NCBI RefSeq assembly: GCF_003885045.1
Contig: NZ_RHJS01000002.1
Location: 3,162,001 to 3,226,000 of the forward strand
Length of the DNA: 64,000 bases
Source of the DNA: Schaedlerella arabinosiphila
GTDB taxonomy: Bacteria > Bacillota > Clostridia > Lachnospirales > Lachnospiraceae
Reading direction: 5' to 3'
The position numbers and the translations under genes are program-made. The notes beneath the pieces were generated by a model. That model saw only the letters and a list, made by a program, of their open reading frames with translations, was not told the origin of the DNA and did no database searches. Shown here piece after piece: positions 8,060 through 17,633 of this stretch (position 1 is its first letter; each line of letters opens with the position of its first letter).

Positions 8060-9000
8060 CAGTTCCACTGACAAAGAACTGGAAGCGCTATGCCGGAAAC
8101 AGGCTGAGCAGATCCGACCGAATGATGCAGAAATAGTCTCACTGAAAAAACTGGTCATGTAACTTACGTTATCAGTTAACGAATACAAGAGACGCTTTTC
8201 AAAAACAGAAGAACTTTCACGGATTTGACCGGAAAATAAGGGAATGGCGTTACAGTGGAAAAGGAATGAACGATAAGCATTATTTTCTGATAACTTCTTT
8301 ATTATACCGGCTCAAAGCTGCACAGCAGGAGCTCTCCGCTTTTCGGTCAGGGGAGGTCATTGTAAAACTGAGCGCGGATTACGAAAGGATCATCCGCAGC
8401 CAGAACACCACGATAAAAAACTACAGAAAGAGCGTGAAAAAGAACTCCGAAAGCTCAAAAAGACCATTACCGAACTTTTCGACATTGTGGCAAGCCTTAA
8501 GAACCGCAATACGGAACTGAATGAAAAAAGGAAAAAGGCACTGTCTGATTACTACGAAATGGAGGCCAGGCTTGAGATTGCACAGTGGTTGATTGTAAAG
8601 CTTACCGTGCAGATCAACCATAATTATGAGAATTGGTCCCTTCCCTCGTCCATAATGCATTGACTGGAAGAAGATCGCGAACAACCAGGAAAAGACCGTA
8701 AAGAAGCCAGGTACCCAGCCAAGGCGTCCGCATCATCCCAAGAAACCTATGGAACCAAGGAAAGTTGTAGAGATAGAAATCGAAGAAAGATTTAAAGATG
8801 ATCAGTGGTATGTCCCCACAAGAACTATCATTTCCAGCCAGGTCATAGGTGTCCATGTTGTCACGGTGTTCACCGAATATCATGCGGTGGAATTTTATGA
8901 TAAAAAGAAAGGCGGGATGGTATCATCAAAACAAGCCATCCCTCGTCGGCCTCTGTATTATTGCCAAAAACTCCAATCTTATTCCAAAGGCTGGGCGTGA
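8060..9000 (+). pseudogene. Degenerate IS66-type transposase remnant
   Basis: Rightward coding remnants broken by stops and frameshifts. An N-terminal coiled-coil piece (8085-8161, TDKELEALCRKQAEQIRPND) runs into in-frame stops. A middle part reads ELRKLKKTITELFDIVASLKNRN in another frame, then NYENWSLPSS and a proline/lysine-rich KKPGTQPRRPHHPKKP, and finally a stretch (8770-8920) with EIEERFKDDQWYVPTRTII and TEYHAVEFYDKKKG before a premature end. The order coiled coil, NYENSS-like motif, basic linker and Tyr/His-rich domain matches IS66-family transposases known from Lachnospiraceae. The DDE catalytic core is missing. It separates the two polysaccharide operons. Confidence 0.7.
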
Positions 9001-9248
9001 AAAGCAATGAATACAGAGGCTTAATAAATATGTAAAAAATTAAGAGTAACAGTATGAAATCCCTGAATGTGGTTATACTATAACTATAAAGAAATTTTCG
9101 ACAGCAACTCGACAACAGCAAAACCGATAAAATAACAAAAAGCTTTTACATATCTGATTCTTATCAGGAAGTCCTAAATTTCATAAACACAAGATTGTTT
9201 ACAGCTTCAACTGAATCATCGACTGTTACTTTTGTTGGTAATATTTCT

Positions 9249-9270
9249 AAAAGCTGAAGATTATCTTCAG
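9249..9270 (-). terminator. Terminator of the locus B operon
   Basis: Eleven bp after the stop codon of the last gene, the leftward transcript forms CTGAAGATAATCTTCAG (9254-9270) followed by CTTTTAG. The stem is short, so the call is moderate. It fits as the end of the long region B operon. Confidence 0.55.
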
Positions 9271-9280
9271 TTTACATTCC

Positions 9281-10417
9281 TTATATGGCTTCTTTCACAG
9301 CATTACACACCCATTTAAGCTCCTCCGTTGTAATATTTGTACTGCATGGTAATGTTACTATCCTCTGCCATACCGATTCTGCAAGTGTAACATTTGATCT
9401 TGGGCAATCCTTATATGGTTTCTGTAGATGTATCGGTTTCCAAAACGTCCGCGCTTCGATATCCTTTTTTTTCAGCTTCTCTGTGAGAACCTTCGCAACG
9501 GCTAGATCTGTTCCCGGCTTCAGAACGATACCACTGAACCAATAAGAACTTCCATCTGTTGTCGGAAAACAAGTGATTGGCAGATTCTTAAACTGTTCCT
9601 CATAGAACGCTTGTACCTCTCTCTTCCGCTTAATGAAAGTATCCAGCCTCTCCATTTGTGCACATCCAACTGCAGCCTGAATATTCGTCATCCGATAATT
9701 AAACCCCACCATATCGAAATCATAGTCAGGCCATACCCGGGCTGTTGTTGTTATATGACGAAGTAAAGATATTAATTTTTCATCATTCCCAACTACTGCC
9801 CCACCGCCTCCGCATGTGATAGTTTTATTTCCGTTAAAAGATAGAACTGACAAATCCGCTAATGTACCAAAATTCTCATTTTTGTATTTTGCTCCTATAG
9901 CGCAGGCAGCATCAACGACGAGAGGTAAATTATACCTATCTGCAATGTCACGGAAAGAATCCATATCGGGAATATTCCCTAATGTGTATACCGGCATTAT
10001 TGCTGCAACCCTACATCCACTCTTCTTATGTTTCAGTCTGCCGTTCTCTATCTCACATTTTTTTTCAATCTCTAATTGGACTATATTGGGGTCGAGGCAC
10101 CAACTTTCGCTTTCTATATCCATCAGCCATGGAGCGGCACCACAATGCCTTATGGCATTTGCAGACGCGATAAATGTAAATGTTGGAAGTATAACAAGAT
10201 CATCATACCCAACCCCTACTGCCGTTAATGCAGCATGTAGTCCGGTTGTTCCTGCAGATGTAGCAACTGCATATCTACTTCCCGTTGCTTCTGCAACCAT
10301 ACTTTCGAATCTCTTGACATATTCACCAACAGAACTGACATACGTAGTATCTATACAATTCTCAAGGTATTTCTTTTCATTCCCAGTAAGATTAGGCATA
10401 GCCAGTGGTATCATCAT
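9281..10417 (-). CDS. LegC-like nucleotide-sugar aminotransferase (DegT family)
   Basis: A 378-residue PLP aminotransferase. It has SAGTTGLHAAL at the phosphate loop (about 54-64), the cofactor aspartate in VVDAACAIGA (D169), the Schiff-base lysine in SFNGNKTIT (K198) and an intact GFNYRMTN motif. The C4-aminotransferase subgroup called LegC acts on a 4-keto-6-deoxy-HexNAc nucleotide in legionaminic acid synthesis, and the neighbours (dehydratase, cytidylyltransferase, NeuB and NeuC homologues) support that role here. The ATG at 10417 follows TGGGGGATA; the gene starts 9 bp after the CapD-like gene. It is distinct from the NusG-linked DegT-like proteins, which have altered motifs. Confidence 0.85.
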   Translation of the reverse strand: MMIPLAMPNLTGNEKKYLENCIDTTYVSSVGEYVKRFESMVAEATGSRYAVATSAGTTGLHAALTAVGVGYDDLVILPTFTFIASANAIRHCGAAPWLMDIESESWCLDPNIVQLEIEKKCEIENGRLKHKKSGCRVAAIMPVYTLGNIPDMDSFRDIADRYNLPLVVDAACAIGAKYKNENFGTLADLSVLSFNGNKTITCGGGGAVVGNDEKLISLLRHITTTARVWPDYDFDMVGFNYRMTNIQAAVGCAQMERLDTFIKRKREVQAFYEEQFKNLPITCFPTTDGSSYWFSGIVLKPGTDLAVAKVLTEKLKKKDIEARTFWKPIHLQKPYKDCPRSNVTLAESVWQRIVTLPCSTNITTEELKWVCNAVKEAI

Positions 10418-10426
10418 TATCCCCCA

Positions 10427-11632
10427 TTACATTTTTCCATCCAACGATTTTCCCATCTCTATATGTTCAAAATTCGGCAAATAGGACTTAATAAGAGCTA
10501 TTATTGTCTCTTTTGTAGTATTATCCTTTTCAAATATCGCATCTAACTGTTTTACTAATTCTTCTACAGCTATCCGAGAAGGCGCTGTCTTATCCACAAT
10601 CACGCCAAGAGATAAAAAACGACCGTTATCTACAGATTCGAACTTTGTGTAAAATTCCTCAAATGCTTTTTCTCCAGATGTGTTGGATCTTGAGAAATAA
10701 ACAGGATATTTTCGGCTACCATCTTTCAGTGCTTCTGCTTTTTCTTTTGCCTCCTGATCCGAACTACACTGTAATACATCATACCCATGCTCCTTAAGTA
10801 AATCCATTGCAATTGAGTCAAATGTCATCATCTGTTCTTCTTCGAGCTTTGGAAAGAATATTTCCCGATTCTCTCCTAATATTGCAGATAGCATACAAAT
10901 CTGGCCACTTTCTGTTGGGCTAACAAAATATCTTTTTACATCAGACGGTGCAGAAATCGGTTGCATTTTCTCCATGCGGGCAATAAATCCTGCAGGCAGC
11001 GATCCATTAGAAAACGCCACATTAGCAAACCTTGCTGTTTTCACAGGAAAAATTTCAGAATACGAGAATATTAAGTCCTCCATTATTCGCTTGCTTGCTC
11101 CCATAATGTTGACCGGGTTTACTGCTTTATCCGTGGAAACACAAAAATATACACTGGGCGGATACTCAACCAAAAGGTCTAACAACTTTTTCGCATTAAT
11201 TACGTTATTACGCAGAAGTGCCTCAACAGAATAAATATCCTTTTCTGATCTTACGTGTTTATGTGCTGAAAAATTTCCAATAATATCAAATCCACAATGC
11301 TTTCGGAACATTCTCCTAAATGTTGTGGAGCAGTAGTCCATCGGATACGAAACAAATTCATCCGGAAGATACAATCCGTTAGTTGACCGCAAATCCCTTA
11401 TTAGCTCTGCCAATGCGTTTTCATTTATATCGACAATATATAGTGCCCCCGGATGGTAATTTAATACAGCCTTTATAAAAGAACTCCCTATACATCCAGC
11501 TCCACCGATAACAAGTATACTTTTACCAGCTATGGCTTTCTCCAATTCCTCATTATGAGATTCAATGTCAATTCTGAACATTGAATCATTTCTTTTAGTT
11601 ACATATTTATTTATGAAATCATTTAATATCAT
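10427..11632 (-). CDS. CapD/FlaA1-family nucleotide-sugar 4,6-dehydratase-like protein
   Basis: An extended SDR of about 401 residues with an NAD-binding VIGGAGCIGSSF loop and the STDKAVNPVNIMGASKR signature of CapD/FlaA1 dehydratases, where Met replaces the usual catalytic Tyr. These enzymes form 4-keto-6-deoxy sugars from UDP- or GDP-HexNAc. Here it probably supplies the LegC-like aminotransferase (LegB step). A C-terminal tail of over 100 residues (Lys/Glu-rich) is longer than usual for the family. I chose the ATG at 11632, preceded by AGGAGG; an upstream ATG at 11671 overlaps the previous stop as ATGA but lacks as good a site. Confidence 0.8.
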   Translation of the reverse strand: MILNDFINKYVTKRNDSMFRIDIESHNEELEKAIAGKSILVIGGAGCIGSSFIKAVLNYHPGALYIVDINENALAELIRDLRSTNGLYLPDEFVSYPMDYCSTTFRRMFRKHCGFDIIGNFSAHKHVRSEKDIYSVEALLRNNVINAKKLLDLLVEYPPSVYFCVSTDKAVNPVNIMGASKRIMEDLIFSYSEIFPVKTARFANVAFSNGSLPAGFIARMEKMQPISAPSDVKRYFVSPTESGQICMLSAILGENREIFFPKLEEEQMMTFDSIAMDLLKEHGYDVLQCSSDQEAKEKAEALKDGSRKYPVYFSRSNTSGEKAFEEFYTKFESVDNGRFLSLGVIVDKTAPSRIAVEELVKQLDAIFEKDNTTKETIIALIKSYLPNFEHIEMGKSLDGKM

Positions 11633-11667
11633 CCAAAAAGCTCCTCCTATATTAATCACTCCTACGG

Positions 11668-12438
11668 TCATTTTACTAGAAATGCTCTTGATGCCTCATA
11701 TACTTGCTTTATCCCCTCATTGTTCTCACAATAATACCGATGTAAAAATTCCATCATCTGAAAATCCTGTTCTGAATCAATGTCCAAAACAAGATAATCC
11801 TCCATGACAGATACTCCACAGCGATGATCCAATATAGTATTTGTAATTTCTTTCTCCAAGAATAACGGTCTATAGGCATATATGCTAGCATTTAATTCGT
11901 ATGACTTCGGTGCCTCCTGTCTAGTAGTAAAGTTAGAATCACATATTTTATGATAAAACTCACCACGTCTCTCAACCATATTAAAATGAGGAGTTCTTCT
12001 GGCTGGAACCACACTAAAAACCAGATCGTACGCCTTATTCCTTTTATATTCCTTTAATACATTGTCTATATCATATACTCGCCGTAAAGGGGATGTTAAG
12101 TCCAAATCAATTACAACATCAAAAGGCCCTTCCTTATTAAGAGCATTATATGTATCTCTTATTACATCCACTTTAGCTACTTTATCTCCAGCGAGTTTTT
12201 CTTTTCTTGATACAAATCGAACCCCCTCAAGAACTGATTGTCTTTTTACTGATTCAATAAGATGTTGACTATCTGTGTTTAATCCTACAACAACGTTTTG
12301 ATCCGGATGTTTACTTCTATATAGCTCTATTACCGCAAGCGTATAATACACCAACGGTACACCATTCATTTCTTTCAGATTTTTATTTTTGAATCCTTTT
12401 GAGCCTGCTCGTCCACAGATGGTAAATAATATATTCAT
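11668..12438 (-). CDS. Acylneuraminate/nonulosonate cytidylyltransferase
   Basis: A 256-residue CMP-sialic acid synthetase family protein that would activate a nonulosonic acid with CTP to the CMP-sugar used by glycosyltransferases. The N-terminal ICGRAGSKGFKNKNLKEM loop matches the family's nucleotide-binding motif (RxGSKGxxxKN), and VVIDLDLTSPLRR is the second conserved motif. It sits between rfbG and the CapD-like gene, in the same operon as NeuB and NeuC homologues. Legionaminic acid (LegF role) or a related sugar is the likely substrate, since amino-sugar genes are present, but neuraminic acid is not excluded. Confidence 0.87.
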   Translation of the reverse strand: MNILFTICGRAGSKGFKNKNLKEMNGVPLVYYTLAVIELYRSKHPDQNVVVGLNTDSQHLIESVKRQSVLEGVRFVSRKEKLAGDKVAKVDVIRDTYNALNKEGPFDVVIDLDLTSPLRRVYDIDNVLKEYKRNKAYDLVFSVVPARRTPHFNMVERRGEFYHKICDSNFTTRQEAPKSYELNASIYAYRPLFLEKEITNTILDHRCGVSVMEDYLVLDIDSEQDFQMMEFLHRYYCENNEGIKQVYEASRAFLVK

Positions 12439-12474
12439 TCCTCACCTCTTGCAAATCTCATCTTTATATGTCAA

Positions 12475-13599
12475 TTACATTTGCTGAAATTCTTCGATCT
12501 CTCTATCCATCTCAGTTCTAATGCTGATCTCGTCACCACCATCCAGCCATACTTTTGTAAATTCTACAGTTTTTCTTATCGCTTCCCTGATATGCCAAAC
12601 AGGCTTCCAACCAAAAGTCGACTTTAGCTTACTGCAATCCAGTTTTAGAAAATTTGCCTCATGTGGAGCATCAAACTGTGCTTTATTCTCCCAGGATAAA
12701 ATAATTTCACTCCCCTGCTCATTCCAAAAATCACAAAAAATTGATACAAGATTTCCTGTTTCAACACAGTCAATATCATCAGGCCCCACATTATAGCAGC
12801 CACTATACTTTTTGTCCTCATATTGCGCCTTCACTATAAGCATATATGTAAACAGCGGCTCTAAAACATGTTCATATGGCCTCGTACTGTATGGATTACG
12901 GACAGAAATAACAGCTTTTCCTTCGCCGTTCCTGACTGACTGTAACGCCCTTACGCAATCAGGAATAATTCTATCATTAGCAAAATCCCCTCCTCCAATC
13001 ACATTTCCGGCACGAGCTGTTGACACACAGACTCCACTATCCTGAAAGAATGAGTTCTTATAAGAGTGCGTAATAAGTTCTGAACAGGACTTAGAATTGC
13101 TATATGGATCAAATCCATCCAATTCATCAATTTCCCGATAACCATACTCCCATTCCACATTTTTATAGACTTTATCCGTTGTAACGTTTAAAAATGATTG
13201 AACTGAACTAGTTTGCCGGATTGCTTCACATATGTTTACTGTTCCCATAACATTCGTATCGTATGTATTCACAGGATCTTTAAAACTATCGCGAACAATA
13301 GGCTGTGCGGCAAGATGGAACACGATCTCTGGCTTAGTCGCCTTAAACACTTCGAGAAGTTTGTTCAAATCTCTCACATCAGCAGTAACTTGATTTAAGT
13401 TAGAATTATACTCCAAACCTGCAATTGTAAATAGGTTTGGTTCCGTTGGTGGATTCAATGCATATCCTGTTACTTCGGCTCCTGCCGAGAGCAAAATATG
13501 TGTTAGCCATGATCCTTTAAATCCAGTGTTACCAGTTATTAAAATCCTTTTACCTTTGAAAAAAGGAAATAATTGTTTGAATTTTTTAATTTTCATCAT
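12475..13599 (-). CDS. rfbG: CDP-glucose 4,6-dehydratase
   Basis: A 374-residue extended SDR that converts CDP-glucose to CDP-4-keto-6-deoxyglucose. The NAD loop GNTGFKGSWL, the HLAAQPIVRDSF segment, the VTTDKVYKN strand, the catalytic YSNSKSCSEL and AGNVIGGGDFANDRIIPD are typical of RfbG. Length matches the family. The partner enzyme making CDP-glucose (rfbF) is in the same operon at 31191-31970, which supports the assignment. An ATG at 13599 is followed at once by a second ATG at 13596; either could be used. It lies among nonulosonate genes, so two sugar pathways are interleaved. Confidence 0.9.
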   Translation of the reverse strand: MMKIKKFKQLFPFFKGKRILITGNTGFKGSWLTHILLSAGAEVTGYALNPPTEPNLFTIAGLEYNSNLNQVTADVRDLNKLLEVFKATKPEIVFHLAAQPIVRDSFKDPVNTYDTNVMGTVNICEAIRQTSSVQSFLNVTTDKVYKNVEWEYGYREIDELDGFDPYSNSKSCSELITHSYKNSFFQDSGVCVSTARAGNVIGGGDFANDRIIPDCVRALQSVRNGEGKAVISVRNPYSTRPYEHVLEPLFTYMLIVKAQYEDKKYSGCYNVGPDDIDCVETGNLVSIFCDFWNEQGSEIILSWENKAQFDAPHEANFLKLDCSKLKSTFGWKPVWHIREAIRKTVEFTKVWLDGGDEISIRTEMDREIEEFQQM

Positions 13600-13655
13600 A
13601 TCCTCGCAAATGTATAGTTTATTTTTCCTAAAAATAAATATTTACAGTTTTTGCA

Positions 13656-15683
13656 TTATTTATAACCTACTAAATCTAAAACAACTATATCATTGTTTTC
13701 ATAAACTATCTCTCCCGGTAAAATAATATTTGCATCCTGCTTAGATTTAAAAACAACTGCATGCGTCACCCCTTCTTCTACTAAAATATTTTTTGTTTCT
13801 TCATCGCCACAATAATAAGACTGGCATAAACTAATTCTATCAGAGACAAGTTGAGTATTAGGTAAATTTGTAGAGCCAAAGCCTTCAATATATACTTGTC
13901 TTTCAGTATACGCACTCGTTATAAAAGAACGAAATGAATCCGGATATAAAATTTTATTTGTAAGCAATACTGCATTATTTGGAGTATTATCTCTAATCCA
14001 TCTCAAGCCCAAAATTTCATTTGCGGTCACATCATTTCCTGTTTGACTCACCGCTTCAAAATTTAATTTATAATCATTGCTATCAATAATGTAGATTGTT
14101 TTCCAATTATTAATAATGTTAACTATACATATAAAAATCAAGCAAAATTCAATAGTTATAACACATCGCCATTTTTTCTCTGATAAGTTCTGTTCTATTA
14201 TGTATAAACTAAATAGTATTGCGAAACTAAAAATTTCGAAATAAAAATATATTTGAGAAAATCCAGGATGCGATATTAAAAAAAAGAGAAGGCCTCCAAC
14301 AGATACCATCCAAAAAAGGCCCACTGAAATGATTAGGTGATCTTTACAGTCATACTTTATATGTTTTATTAGTATGATAATAGCTAATATAAAAACTGGA
14401 AATACGGCATAATTACTTTGAAAAATATACAAAATCAAAGTAATCATCAATGCTACATATTTTCCTAAAAATCCAACTGATAAACTTGTATAAATTTCTC
14501 TATAATGCCCGGTCAAAAACAATGATTTCGTTGCACTGACACTTAACTGATGACTACTTGTAGAAGATATCAAAGCATTTCCATCTATAATAAACACCTT
14601 GGAAACTAAATAGAATATCAAACAGCATCCTATCAAAAGTAAAACATTTGAAAGCAATTTTTTGTATGTAATACCATTCAAAAATAACATACTTGCAATA
14701 CCAACTAATAACACCACACCACCTGAAGCTTTTAATCCGAGTGCGCCAGACAACATTACTAAAGTCAATATATATCCCCTTATATTTCTTTTGCTCAAAA
14801 ATTTAAGGAATATAGAAAATGCAAAAATACTTAATGCACATCCCTCAATAAAGCCAAGTGAACAGCGGAAAATGTGGTATTGATAATATGCTCCAGTCCA
14901 CGCATCAGCACCAGATGAAAATAATACCACAATACAAGCAGCTGCAATAGAAATTGGCCTGCTCATTAACTGCGAACCAAGTGTATAAATAGCTCCTATT
15001 AGAAGAAAAAGCTCCCAAATGAATGCCAAGCTAAAGCAAATGTCGTAAATTTCAATTCCTGTAGCATAATGAAGTAATGAAACTTGAAAACAGGAGAATA
15101 AGTGCCAATATAAGCGTAATCCTTTTATACTTAACTCTGGCAGAGGATATCCTTTTGTGGAAGCAACACAGTTTTTAAACCAATACGTCAGGTCTCTTTC
15201 TATGTCTGTATACCCTACATCTATGGCAGATCTATTAGGTATCTGATATATGATTACTCCAACAATATAAGCTATTAAAAAAATAATACAAATAAATATG
15301 ATATCTACATCCTGTATATCTTCATTTATATCAATAAATACATCACCCAAAAAATGATTCACAATATATGATATTACTGATAGAGCTATAAGCATAGCTA
15401 AAGTATATTTTTGAAAACCGCATATCAACAATATTGCATAACACAATATGCACACAACATAACCTACGGCATATGATGAAAAATACAAAGAAAGTTTATT
15501 TCTAAAGGATATCCCTTTAATTCTACGAACAATAGTTAATCCTGGATAGAAAATAAATATTAGTTGTGCTATGATTAGTAATAATACTTTGTTTATCCCT
15601 ATATGAATACCAGAAGTAAACAGAAAAACCAAAAATAAGATGATCGGTATTGCTGATTTATACGATTTTATAATTTCTTTCAT
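13656..15683 (-). CDS. Large multi-pass membrane protein, GT-C-like
   Basis: About 675 residues with a dozen or so hydrophobic helices up to about residue 520 and a soluble C-terminal domain of about 130 residues. The first long extracytoplasmic loop contains DVGYTDIERDLTYWFKN (about residue 175), an acidic patch like the catalytic loop of lipid-sugar-dependent GT-C glycosyltransferases. This suggests a transferase using polyprenyl-phosphate sugars, or a polymerase. A TTG three bases upstream of the ATG at 15683 is better spaced from AGGAG and may be the real start. I cannot name the family. Confidence 0.7.
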   Translation of the reverse strand: MKEIIKSYKSAIPIILFLVFLFTSGIHIGINKVLLLIIAQLIFIFYPGLTIVRRIKGISFRNKLSLYFSSYAVGYVVCILCYAILLICGFQKYTLAMLIALSVISYIVNHFLGDVFIDINEDIQDVDIIFICIIFLIAYIVGVIIYQIPNRSAIDVGYTDIERDLTYWFKNCVASTKGYPLPELSIKGLRLYWHLFSCFQVSLLHYATGIEIYDICFSLAFIWELFLLIGAIYTLGSQLMSRPISIAAACIVVLFSSGADAWTGAYYQYHIFRCSLGFIEGCALSIFAFSIFLKFLSKRNIRGYILTLVMLSGALGLKASGGVVLLVGIASMLFLNGITYKKLLSNVLLLIGCCLIFYLVSKVFIIDGNALISSTSSHQLSVSATKSLFLTGHYREIYTSLSVGFLGKYVALMITLILYIFQSNYAVFPVFILAIIILIKHIKYDCKDHLIISVGLFWMVSVGGLLFFLISHPGFSQIYFYFEIFSFAILFSLYIIEQNLSEKKWRCVITIEFCLIFICIVNIINNWKTIYIIDSNDYKLNFEAVSQTGNDVTANEILGLRWIRDNTPNNAVLLTNKILYPDSFRSFITSAYTERQVYIEGFGSTNLPNTQLVSDRISLCQSYYCGDEETKNILVEEGVTHAVVFKSKQDANIILPGEIVYENNDIVVLDLVGYK

Positions 15684-15765
15684 CAAGCTAATGTAACTCC
15701 TATCTATACCTACTTATTCAGCAAAACTACTTGATCTTCTTTCATTGAAAATCAAACCAAAAAAC

Positions 15766-16596
15766 TTATTGCTGTTTCCTCAATATTCTACGTATTTTTG
15801 TATCATCCCCCCATACCGCTTTAGAATCGTAAGGTCTCTCTGGAAATATACCATATTGCAGTCTAATATTAAATTTATTTTCTATAATAAAACGTTCCAC
15901 TCGATCTGCTAATTTTTCAGGCCGACCATGACACACATTAATAATTCCTAATTCTTTATCTTGAAGAACTGTTGCGGCAACCATGCTGCAGAAATCGTCA
16001 TAATCAATAAAGTCAAATTGATTCAATCCCATAGTAAAAGGAAATTCTGTCTTACCAGCTTTCTCAGCTTTAACAATTTTTGAAAATATCGAACTTCCGC
16101 ATTCAGAATTTCCAACAATATAAAAGCCTCGTATCCACTGAAATGCAATATTACGCTGTTTACATATCATTTCCGTCAAACAACGTAATGCGTTTTTACT
16201 AATTCCATATGGTGTAGTTGGATTGCAAGGTGTATCCTCTTTAATGCTCCCTTCAAAAAAACCTACTTCGTGCATAGACCCCATGACTGCAATTCTAGCA
16301 ACACCATGTTCAGTCAATCGTTTTATAAAAGCATAATGGCTGTTCAAGTCTTTAATATGGGTATCAGCGTAATGCACAAATCCATCCCTCCAAGCAAGAT
16401 GAAGTAAGACATCTGGTATTCCAACTGTTTTTATCAAATTATCATTCTCAAATATATTTCCAACAAGCTTAATAGCTCTTTCATCAATGTAGTCTAATTC
16501 AAAATCTGCCGCTATAACTTCCGAGCCTTTATCCAACAAAGCTTTAACAATACCTTGCCCTAAATATCCATTTGCGCCAGTTACCAATACTCTCAT
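15766..16596 (-). CDS. NAD-dependent epimerase/dehydratase (extended SDR)
   Basis: A 276-residue extended SDR with the NAD loop VTGANGYLGQGIV at residue 5 and the catalytic YGISKNAL (Tyr-Lys pair). It lacks motifs that would specify a substrate, and it resembles small SDRs that reduce or epimerise nucleotide sugars. It lies between the membrane glycosyltransferase-like gene and two Gfo/Idh-type oxidoreductases, all leftward. A role in tailoring one of the operon's keto sugars, such as the CDP-linked or nonulosonate precursor, is plausible. Confidence 0.82.
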   Translation of the reverse strand: MRVLVTGANGYLGQGIVKALLDKGSEVIAADFELDYIDERAIKLVGNIFENDNLIKTVGIPDVLLHLAWRDGFVHYADTHIKDLNSHYAFIKRLTEHGVARIAVMGSMHEVGFFEGSIKEDTPCNPTTPYGISKNALRCLTEMICKQRNIAFQWIRGFYIVGNSECGSSIFSKIVKAEKAGKTEFPFTMGLNQFDFIDYDDFCSMVAATVLQDKELGIINVCHGRPEKLADRVERFIIENKFNIRLQYGIFPERPYDSKAVWGDDTKIRRILRKQQ

Positions 16597-16700
16597 AATG
16601 AGTTCTCCTTCTACTCTATAATCAACGCCTGAATTCTATTTCCACAACAGATCTGTTCATGTTTCTTAGTTCAATATGATTTGAATTTAATTATCCATGT

Positions 16701-17633
16701 TTAGCACTGTAAAATCTGCATACCTCTTGCAATCCTTAGAACCCTACATGCTTCTTCTAATCCGTTATCATTCTGAACATTACCCGCAATAATATCAAAA
16801 AAATGTTTCAGTTCATCCATCTGATACAAATCACGATTATCAGGAAATTTAATAGCTTTATTGCTGTGTAAAAATTGGATAGATTGATCAATCAAGTCCA
16901 CAGAAATCGTATCTTTTTGGGTGAATATTTCCATTTTTCTAAGAGGATATCTCCCGAAATAATCTAAATGGATTTCTACAACCATATTTTCATATTCCGC
17001 TATATACACGGCAATATCATCAGAATCTATTTCTAAGTCTGATTTTCTACAAATTAGAGAGTGTACTGTATGCGGAAATCCAACAAGATATTGCATATAG
17101 TCCCATTCATGGATTAGATCAATTGAAACACCCCCACCCATATTTTTGTGTGCACTATAGGTATTTCTATAATCGATCCCGTTTCTCCATTCAGGAAGAT
17201 AACTCGAAGATATACTCCTTATTGAGTATACTTTAGAAAAATCAATTTCGTTCTTTACATATTGAACAACTTTTGAATACCTTAAAGGAGATGCAACATA
17301 ATATATATTATTTTTGCTGATAAATGGCGTTATATCTTCTAATCCAGAAATGAATACTGGCTTCTCAATAAAAAAAGCATCACTATATTCGTGATACTTT
17401 AAGAGTGTCTCGTAATGAATATCCGTCGGATTTGTTATAAATACCGCATCATAATAGGCTTGAATTTCTTTTATATCTGTGTAAACATTTTTAATTAATT
17501 GTTCTATAGTTGTCGATAGTTTTTTTCCTCTCCCACTTCTTATAACATCAATATTAACATCTGAAAACAATGACCTAATATTTCTTATATGTCGTTCTGC
17601 AATAGATCCAATCCCAATAAATAATATATTCAT
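16701..17633 (-). CDS. Gfo/Idh/MocA-family oxidoreductase
   Basis: A 310-residue NAD(P)-dependent sugar oxidoreductase. The N-terminus NILFIGIGSIAERHIRNI is the dinucleotide-binding fold, FFIEKPVF gives the conserved EKP motif, and GGGVSIDLIHEWDY is the usual substrate-binding stretch with the catalytic histidine. Its ATG overlaps the preceding gene's stop by 4 bp (ATGA), so the pair is translationally coupled. Members near NeuB/PtmE genes (PtmA or PtmF-type steps) act in making amino-sugar precursors, but this substrate is not known. Confidence 0.87.
   Translation of the reverse strand: MNILFIGIGSIAERHIRNIRSLFSDVNIDVIRSGRGKKLSTTIEQLIKNVYTDIKEIQAYYDAVFITNPTDIHYETLLKYHEYSDAFFIEKPVFISGLEDITPFISKNNIYYVASPLRYSKVVQYVKNEIDFSKVYSIRSISSSYLPEWRNGIDYRNTYSAHKNMGGGVSIDLIHEWDYMQYLVGFPHTVHSLICRKSDLEIDSDDIAVYIAEYENMVVEIHLDYFGRYPLRKMEIFTQKDTISVDLIDQSIQFLHSNKAIKFPDNRDLYQMDELKHFFDIIAGNVQNDNGLEEACRVLRIARGMQILQC

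Noticed and set aside
8266..8520. 84-residue open frame as a possible small gene
   Set aside because: It is one frame of a broken IS66-type transposase; neighbouring pieces continue the same protein in other frames.
2906..10417. Treating all DegT-family genes as one enzyme type
   Set aside because: Motifs differ: 2906 and 9281 are intact aminotransferases, the two NusG-linked copies are altered and form their own group.
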